64,000 nucleotides of DNA from Branchiostoma floridae (taxonomy: Eukaryota; Chordata; Leptocardii; Amphioxiformes; Branchiostomatidae): positions 10,154,369-10,218,368 of the forward strand of contig NC_049986.1 of the NCBI RefSeq assembly GCF_000003815.2, given 5' to 3'. The notes beneath the pieces were generated by a model. That model saw only the letters and a list, made by a program, of their open reading frames with translations, searched no databases and had not been told where the DNA came from. The translations under genes and the position numbers were made by a program. Position 1 is the first letter of the stretch. Each line of letters starts with the position of its first letter. Of this stretch, positions 55,611 through 64,000 are shown piece after piece.

Positions 55611-55996
55611 TACCTCAGGATGCACTATTTTTCTCTCAAACCCTGAACCAAGGAAGGTCGATGCCCCCTGACCCCCCTACAATACTGATGTCTGTAGCAT
55701 TGGCCGCTAATTTGTGAATCTGTGTCACTAGGAAATTTGGACTCCCTGTAATAAATAGAATCCCAGCCAAAAGCTTGTTAATAGCAGGTAAAAGTAGCGG
55801 CGTAATGTATTATGCAGCAAATGGCAGGATAAAGCTGGAGGGGCTGGTTGATTGTGAATGTTTTTGAAATTAAGAATACTGTAAACAGCCACCACTGCAG
55901 TAGTTTGTTAGGCTAGACTGTGTAAAGGTAAATGCATTTGCTTGCAAATGTCAGCATCTCTAGAAGAATTGAATTATTTTCTTGTTCTATTTTCAG

Positions 55997-58900
55997 AACC
56001 GATGTACTTTGAACACAAGACCACTGCACCTGAAATTGGTTCAAAGTCAAAATGGTTTATACCCAGGAAATAGCCGTACTCCACTCAGCATTCGTTCTAG
56101 CTGAGCAGCAAAGTCCGACCCCTCTTCATGACCTTGACAGACCCAGCGCCAAGGTCACGGCTTCACAACTCCTGTCAGCCTGTGAAGAAATCGTGAGCGG
56201 ACTCGAAACCAACCACAAGCAGTTCCAACAAGAGCACTGGAGTTACAAGTTAACTGCAATCCTGCTGGAGAAGGTCTTGGATGGACAGCAAGCCAAACAA
56301 GGCAGCTATTTGTACCCCATTTGTTCCATCTTACCGAGAATTTCTAAAGCTTTGTTTTTCGAACTCCTCAAAGCTCTGAAGTGGGGGAAGTGGCTTTCAC
56401 AGGTGAGTGCTTTCCTTTGTAGTATGCTGTTTTAAAATCTAAGATAGAAAAAGAAATAATTAGATAAATGATTAGAATTAGGAATTACCATATTTTCTGG
56501 AATAAAGAACATGTACATACAAAAATGAACTTTTAAAATATGCACTGTTCCATATACATATGTATTTACAGTCCCATAGATTTGTGCGAGACTTGTCCCA
56601 AATCAGGGGTTCGTATTTTGATTGGGGAAATACTGTAAATGCAGTAATGTTCGCAGTGTTTTTATGTTTGCGGTTTTCGTGAGGCCGCTTCACCGCAAAC
56701 TCAAAACCACGGCAAACATTTTTACATGACAGTATGTGACTACAATGTTTGCCGCTACATGAATACTCCATTTTTCTGCTTCCGTTAAATTATTAATTCC
56801 CCGCAAACTTAAATGCACTTTTACTGTACTGTAATAAATTAATAAGTCAATTGACTTACTGTACTGTAGTACGTCAATAGTATTTTTACTACTATGATCA
56901 GTTTTTGCCATAATCATTGAATATTTTCAAAGTCATACTAGCAAATTATTTTTACCCCCTCCCCTGTTTTATATTGGTTCAACTTTAAACTAGAAGCAAG
57001 ATATGTACCAATGACAGTTGAATTTGTATCTAAAGATGTATATATGGTTTATTGTCATTAAATGGTGCAAATTGTCACCTTTTGACACTCTAAATATGCA
57101 TGAGAATGTAGCTTCGGTTGATTGTCAATGTTCTAATTTTGTGATTTTGCCTTTCTTACAGTGTCTGATGCAAATACCAACTTTAGTGGCCACCTCTCTC
57201 CTAAAGGACCTATCTACACATGTACAGCTGGGTCCTGATGACTCAGACTCATCTCTTCTGGCATCCATCTGTCAATCATTGTTAACACCATCAATTCTAG
57301 ACCAATCACCATCCACCCAGCAAGGTGTCCACCAATCAGAAGAGACCATTTCACCTGAGAGGGAGCAAACAGAAGCAGTGTTGATTACAACATTATTCCA
57401 AGAACTACACAGTCTCATACCCTTATTTGGTAAAGAAGAACAGAGGCTGAAACTTGTTTCATCATGCCTCCTGTATGTATGTAAAAAACTGAAGAAAAAG
57501 AAACCCACAGAACTTAGTATTTGCAATGGGAACATTACACGACAAATACCCTCCAAGTGTGAACAACTGAGAAAGACTCTTCCCACAGATATGCAGTTTC
57601 TAACCGATAGAAAGAATCTAAAAAAGTTGGCCACAAGAATAGACAAGATGCAAGCAAAAGACTTGCAAACAGATTGCGCTAAAGATATTGATGGAGTAAC
57701 CAATACAGGATCCTGTGTGCCATTGTTGGTAGAGTTTTTGCACAAAGTTTTAACCAAGCATCACTGGCTGGACAATCTGGACTTAGGCATCGCTGATTCA
57801 GAGCTTGCACAAGTGGCCATCATGCAATCAACGGTCGATTGTTTGCTTTCTATTTGCGAACGAGACACCAAGGACTCAAGAACAACAGGACTGTACACCT
57901 TTGTTAGAGAGGTATGTGCCGTGCTGCAACTATGTGCTGGGAGGTGGAAGAAAAGCATGCCCTTGGACACTACCTTGGAAACAGTTGCCACGGCAATAAG
58001 GGATGAAAAGGGTGGAATCCAAATCCAAACTGCTGTTCAGAAAATGAATGAGAAGCTGGATGGATACGAAGGTAATTGATATGATCAAGGACATTATGTT
58101 GAAAAAATATAACGTCCTTGGGCTAGGGGTTATTAGTGACCCTACCTCTGGACCAAGTGGTTGGGAGTTTGAACCCCAAATGTTGTACTGGAAAAGGTTA
58201 TGAGTTCTTAGCTCAGGACGTTTAGCTGTGGTCCAACATTCATCGCAAAACAGGCCAAAGTAAAGAGCTAAGAATCATTTTCTTGATACAATACAAAGTG
58301 TGATCATTACCCTTTAAGTCTTGCCAAGAAAGAAGATACACAAGTCAATTTTTTTGGTATAACTATGAAGATTAAATCCTTTTATGAATGTCTACCAAAG
58401 TTCAAATAATTATTTTGCAAGGTGACACCCATTAGCTTAAGTGGATATTGAGCTGCGACTTGAGGTGTGCAAGTTAATTTGCTCCTCTGAAAATCCGATA
58501 CCCACTTCTTTCTACCATTGAAATACGAAGGGAATCCTCAAACATTTTGAATGTTTCAAAACTTTTACAGTTTAACATTTTGTAGATTTCATGGCACGAG
58601 GAACACGACCCACAGAGCTCTGATCACAATTCACCCTTATTTTATTGCCACTTAATATGTACTGATTGGAAAGAATTGACCACAATGATGTGAAATTTAC
58701 TGGTAGTGGATATTGATAAAAGGCTTCATTCAAAGGAGTGCACAAATGTAAATGAAGGATATTATTATCATTAAGGACATTTTCATACTAATATAGATGT
58801 ACTTATGCCCCAAAGTTGAGTTGTGTTCCTTATTGGGTGAGGCTGAGAACTTAAGTATGGACCACCCACCATATGACCTGTCCTTCCTAATCATAACATT

Positions 58901-61900
58901 ACCAGGGGATGATTACATGTAGCTCTTCTATGAACTTTTTTATGGTTCAATATCATTTTCAAAATCATTTTCTGCCAAAAGATAAATATCACAAGCTAAC
59001 ATGATTGATATTCATGTGTTTATTCATTTCATATTTCAGACTGCCTTGACTGGATGCTGAACAACAGTGAGGAGTTATACAAGGATCCAAGGTAAGATTT
59101 AAAAAAAATCACTCAATGATATGAATAAGATCCATGCATGCACACACCAATTTCAGTTTAAAAAAGTTTTTAATCAGCCTCTACATGAGGAAATATATGC
59201 CTTAAAGTATATAAAATTATTTCAGAAACCATAAACTAAAGTCTCAGAATGCCAAAGTCAAAGAAAATGTGAACAAAAATGAATCCATTGTTCAGTATAC
59301 CATACTCTGTGTGTGTGATCATTTGTTCAACCTTCCTGACCACTTTAAGTTTTCAAGTATGAAGGCAACTGTTTTTGCCAAACTATCTTAGTTTTACTCA
59401 CATGCTCACATCAGTTTTGCTGTTCCCAGAGAATGGTATCCATATTATCAAAATATCATGGCCAACAAGCTATTTGAAATACTAGTACTATGTACTTGAT
59501 AAAGTTATGTAATCATTATGATATAAATGTACAATGTACGTCTTCGACATCGATAAATGTTTTGGAAACATAATAGATACATTTACCACAATATAGCTAC
59601 AATTTGAAAGTTCAAAATGATGCATGCTATTAAGCTATGATGCATGCTACTAAGTAGTTTTAACAATTCTTTACGATAAAGTTTCAGTTAAAAATGTTTA
59701 TACCATTGCAGAAAAAGACTGATAGAAGTTACATAAATTCGAATGTCCTCTGCAGGTAGCATCAGGAATTGCATTTCAGACTGAATTTTTGTGAGTTTAA
59801 CACAAAATAAAAAAGTGAAGAATGATTATGTTCAACATTAATTTTTACTGTATTTCACAAATCTGTTACCGTTGCTTCTTGCCCCTTTTTCAGGTGGATA
59901 GAGGCCTTGGAGAGAAACGTAGACATCTTGGGAACTTCCAGGTAAATTTTGAAGACAATTTGCAGACATCAACTTGATCCAGATGTGCAAACATACGTGA
60001 CTGTACATTTGTAGCTTTGATCATTACGCACATGAAAAATACAATTTCATTAACAGTGATATGTATACCAAAGTGCCATAGATCTATCTATTTTCTCTGA
60101 GAAAAAAAATATTATCATGGGCAATAAAACTCCATATTGTCCCAAAAATCATATTAAGAATTCTTCCATACCCAGATAAGCTACAGATAACAGTTTTCCC
60201 CTAATTCATAATTAAGAATTCAAAACAATAGAAGTTTAGCCAACGTGGAAACCTTTAAGTACTTTTTTTCATGAAAAATTAAATCATTTGCTTGCCGCAG
60301 CGTTAACAGTGCAAGTAAAAATGTTACTTGTTACCACATATGGTGCAAGAGAAAAGCTATACATTTTTTCCATGTGAATTTCTAAGAACCTGTATGATAG
60401 AGGCCCATATGGCCTTGAATTATTGTTATTGATTTTTGTCACTTTGTGCCTCCAATAGGATTGTTCTATCCATAGCAGAAATCATCCATACATTGAGAGT
60501 AAAACATCCACAAGATGCAGTGGTGCCAGAGGTTCTAAGGAGACTCAGAAAGGTAATTAAGAAGTCAATTCTGTCTGTGTTTGTACCCTATGTACATTTG
60601 TATTGGAGGCACCTGTTACAGTGAAGACTCTTGATTACTCTATCAAACACAACTTGAACATAGATCTGACCATTGAACACATATTCATGAGAAGTGTTAC
60701 ATATTCAGGATAGACATGGTTAGATAAGTCAGTGACAGTTTTTACTCCCACACTACCGAAAGTGGCCGTTCTGTTTGTAGCACCCTTGCCCTTGCGCCAG
60801 TGTTACTACAATGTATTACTGTTATGCAACTTTAGCTCTATCACTAAATCAAAATTACTGCAAAAATACTCATTTTGTACTTACTACAACTTAAATCCCC
60901 GCAAACTCGTTTTTAGGAATCAAAGCAATTAATAAATTAATGTAATGGGGGCTGTCCAATTTTCAAATGCCTTACATGTATATTACAGTATGGTTACTAG
61001 CACTGTGACTTTTTAGCCTATGTTAAGTCTTCCATTTATAGGTGAATACTAAGTGCCAGGTGACAGGCAGGGAAGCAAGCAAAGGAGCAAGCAGAGCTAG
61101 AATAGGGTACATACAATCAAAAACATTGCATGAATACTTCATTTTTGGATTTTGCATCTGCGGTACTCGCAGGTGCTGACAGCTGCATACACCCAGCTGC
61201 CCTTGAGGTCCCAGGATGCAGTTCTGCGGCAGGTGCTGACGGCGTACAGACCAGGTCTGCTGTGCTCCGGACCGTTCCAGGAAGGGATAGACGATGACGT
61301 CATCACGGCGTTCAACAGGATGGTACTGTCAGGGGAGGGTCAGGATGGGGTGGAGGTGAGATGCTAGTTTAACATTCTTAAGGTAGCATAACACAGTATT
61401 TATGGGCAACCCCCATTGTTCATAGTAGTTTGGGCACAAAATCGTGAATTGCAGTTCTTGAAATAGCCATCAAAATTTTTCTGTGCATGTTAGCAAATTC
61501 AAAAATGTGGTAAAATATAGAGGAATATATCACTATCAGTTTTGAGGCTGTATGACTATAGTTATGATGTTTGTTCGGTAGGGTAGAATTTCGCGAATGA
61601 ATTCTGTTCCCACTTCTTCCCAATGTCGGCTGCAGTATGGTGACCTTCGCTGGGGGTCCAAAAAAAAAATTAAAAGTGGCTTTTAAACTAATCATAGGAG
61701 AACAAGCAGACAAACTTTAGCTCATTTTTACATATTTTATAGATTCTACTTTGTACTTCAACATATTCAATTAGAACTTGTACGTCAAACCGCCTCACTT
61801 TAGGGTCCTTAACAATGTAAATCCCTATAGGCAAAAAACTGTGTTCTGCTACATTCAATGCTGAGATAGCTTGTGTTGCACCATTTTATATTCCATATTA

Positions 61901-62610
61901 GGTTTCAGTGGTGGGCAAAACATACACATGTACAAGTAAGACTAAAAAGAAAACAGAACACACAAGGCGTCAAAAGACAACATTGATGTAATTTGTTGAT
62001 CACTCTGTCAAATTGCTGGGCCACAGTTCTGCAGCCATATGCATTGTACTCCAGCTTGATTGAGAAACCCGCTATAGGTTGTAAAGTTGCTGACTTTTTA
62101 ATGATCAGAGATTGAAATACTTTTTTTTGCTACATGCAAAATTGCAAGTTGGCAAAAATTTTACGTGCAATTTGAAAAATTTACATGGAAAATACGACTA
62201 GGCGGCAATCGCAACGAGGATCGCTAGCTTGAATCGGCGAATTTTGATTACATCTAGTGAAGTTACCGGAGAAAATTACCCGCAAAAACAAGGAAGGAAA
62301 AAGACAGAGGTCCATATGTTGTTCTGTCTAAGAGAAGGGTGTCTAATTCCTGAGAGTATTTTTTATGGCCAGGTATTTTCAACATGCAAGATTGCAAGTT
62401 CAGAATATTTTTACGTGCAAGTCGTAAAAATTATGTACAAATTGCAAGTTAGGTATGTGTATTTCGAACCCTGATGATGTATGGCTATGTTTTGGGCAGG
62501 TATTCAGCACCATGTGTGGAGTGGCCCTACAGGCACCCCTGCTGTTGGCAACATTCTTTTCAACAAAGACTACAATTTCAATATCCTTAAGGCTGTCTGC
62601 AAGTAATAAT
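55997..62610 (+). CDS. GEMIN4: Gem-associated protein 4-like, 5' part, seven coding exons seen
   Basis: After acceptor TTTTCAG, ATG 56052 opens MVYTQEIAVLHSAFVLAEQ. Coding exons 56052-56402, 57162-58071, 59040-59091, 59894-59941, 60459-60552, 61173-61355 and 62500 onward join with GT/AG introns in phases 0, 1, 2, 2, 0, 0, giving about 546 aa plus the last exon. The N-terminus (VLHxxFxLAEQ, later ISKALFFELLKAL) matches the start of vertebrate Gemin4 (my recollection of the family, about 1060 aa). Gemin4 is an alpha-helical component of the SMN complex, which assembles Sm cores on spliceosomal snRNAs in cytoplasm and nuclear bodies. The last exon merges with a satellite: a donor-like GTAATA is at 62604, otherwise TAA follows at 62611-62613. 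At about 580 aa the gene must continue beyond the window if the family length holds. Confidence 0.85.
56631..56828. mobile_element. TTCGCGG MITE, copy 2 (GEMIN4 intron)
   Basis: TACTGTAAATGCAGTAATGT at the left, CACTTTTACTGTA at the right, with inverted GTTTGCGGTTTTCG-type words. Diverged from copy 1 by CG-to-CA/TG changes. Confidence 0.7.
58100..58265 (+). mobile_element. tRNA-derived SINE (GEMIN4 intron)
   Basis: B-box-like GAGTTTGAACCCC followed by TACTGGAAAAGG and GGACGTTTAGCTGTGGTCC, as in the SINE at 23970-24335. Confidence 0.6.
58275..58870. mobile_element. diverged mariner-like MITE (GEMIN4 intron)
   Basis: Shares GTGTGATCATTAC, GTGGATATTGATAAAAGGCT, GATCACAATTCACCC and TGGGTGAGGCTGAGAACTTA with the element at 11440-12323. 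Ends are degenerate. Confidence 0.65.
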
Positions 62611-63560
62611 TAATATTTTTGGTATTTTGATATTCCAATAGACACCATCTTAACCTTGGTGATATGAAAAACAGTTTATTGGAAACATTCTTGGCAACAA
62701 AGACTACAATTTTAATATCCTTAAGGCTTTCTGCAAGTAATAATTAATATTTTTGGTATTTTGATATTCCAATAGACACCATCTTAACCTTGGTGATATG
62801 AACAACAGTTTATTGGAAACATTCTTGGCAACAAAGACTACAATTTTAATATCCTTAAGGCTTTCTGCATGTCATAATTAATATTTTTGGTATTTTGATA
62901 TTCTAATAGACACCATCTTAACCTTGGTGATATGAACAACAGTTTATTGGAAACATTCTTGGCAACAAAGACTACAATTTTAATATCCTTAAGGCTTTCT
63001 GCAAGTAATAATTAATATTTTTGGTATTTTGATATTCCAATAGACACCATCTTAACCTTGGTGATATGAACAACAGTTTATTGGAAACATTCTTGGCAAC
63101 AAAGACTACAATTTTAATATCCTTAAGGCTTTCTGCATGTCATAATTAATATTTTTGGTATTTTGATATTCCAATAGACACCATCTTAACCTTGGTGATA
63201 TGAACAACAGTTTATTGGAAACATTCTTGGCAACAAAGACTACAATTTTAATATCCTTAAGGCTTTCTGCATGTCATAATTAATATTTTTGGTATTTTGA
63301 TATTCCAATAGACACCATCTTAACCTTGGTGATATGAACAACAGTTTATTGGAAACATTCTTGGCAACAAAGACTACAATTTTAATATCCTTAAGGCTTT
63401 CTGCATGTCATAATTAATATTTTTGGTATTTTGATATTGTAAGACATCATCTTAACCTTGGTGATATCAACAACAGTTTATTGACATCATGCTTTGCAGC
63501 AAAGACTAAAATTTTAATATCTTTAATGCTTTCAGCATGTTATAACTTTTGGTATTTTCA
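62545..63560 (+). repeat. 134-bp tandem satellite, about eight units
   Basis: CAACAAAGACTACAATTTTA recurs at a 134-bp spacing (62561, 62695, 62829, 62963, 63097, 63231, 63365) plus a degenerate unit near 63497. Units 2-7 are nearly identical. The first unit overlaps the 3' part of the last GEMIN4 exon seen. Confidence 0.95.
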
Positions 63561-64000
63561 TATTCCTATAGACAAATTATCTTGGTGATATCAACAAGAG
63601 TTATAACATTCTTTCCAACACCCCCCCCCCCCCCAATTAGATATGCTTTGCTTGGCTCTAAAAAAGACTTTCTTATAAAAACCCACAGTCTTTCTGCTGT
63701 TGTTCTCTTTCAAATTCCAACTTTCAATTCAGCCTCTGACTTGAAGTATTTTACATTACTTACACTTATGCTTGTGCATCTGTCCTTGGTGCTGAATGAC
63801 ATCCAATTCAAATGTACAAAGTTGTTAGTCTTGCAATTTCTCAATCAAAATGATTTGAATGAACAACATAAACAGTGTATTACTATTAGCAACATTCTTT
63901 GCATCAAATGATCTCACTTTTATTTTTAATATCTCTTGCTACACATAATTTTTTTTGTAATTCTAATTAAATATGCATTGCTTAGATCTGAAAAAGACTT
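63561..64000 (+). repeat. degenerate repeat with about 330-bp period
   Basis: AATTAGATATGCTTTGCTTG at 63635 recurs as AATTAAATATGCATTGCTTA at 63965, each followed by AAAAAGACTT. A C-run is at 63620-63634. Continues past the window. Confidence 0.7.

Overview
The window is metazoan nuclear DNA. It has split genes with GT/AG introns, many transposon families, microsatellites and scaffold gaps. The mix fits a cephalochordate (amphioxus, Branchiostoma): expanded orphan class-A GPCR genes in clusters, a deuterostome-like GEMIN4, a BEL/Pao element, Penelope/GIY-YIG relics, tRNA-derived SINEs and abundant MITEs. That assignment is inference; nothing in the window names the species.

Layout. (1) 1-6743, minus strand: a nearly intact BEL/Pao LTR retrotransposon that runs off the left edge. 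Its gag-pol frame is open apart from one in-frame TAA, and a probable LTR lies at the right. (2) About 6.7-9.98 kb: repeat-rich spacer with an L1-like relic, a 25-bp-TIR DNA element, a perfect 40-bp hairpin and a foldback. (3) 10.2-47.1 kb: a GPCR cluster arranged as an imperfect palindrome. The plus arm holds receptor A1 (10178-16368), receptor B1 (18929-20813, interrupted by a gap) and receptor A2 (24876-29278). The minus arm holds pseudogene A3 (34015-35519), receptor A4 (37983-39766, first exon possibly at 47086-47140) and receptor B2 (43233-44366). A further copy of the family's 55-bp signal-peptide exon lies at 52370-52424 with no receptor body attached. (4) 47.1-54.7 kb: diverged tandem repeats with palindromic octamers, MITEs and a 560-base gap. 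(5) 54.7-64 kb, plus strand: the 5' half of a multi-exon gene recognised as GEMIN4 (SMN complex), running into a 134-bp tandem satellite.

The A receptors share one gene structure: a signal-peptide exon, a glycosylated ectodomain exon, a TM1 exon and a large TM2-TM7 exon, with intron phases 1, 1 and 0. The B receptors have their 7TM region in one exon and resemble the lysophospholipid/cannabinoid (MECA) branch by their GWNC motif. They have lost both the DRY and NPxxY motifs. Three receptor tails carry in-frame minisatellites, and both B tails are cut by a glutamine-to-stop change in the repeat. The A genes are nearly identical over the TM5/ICL3/TM6 stretch but diverged elsewhere, which suggests gene conversion. 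No ligand or expression site can be read from the sequence; sensory or chemosensory use is only a guess from the clustered, fast-evolving pattern.
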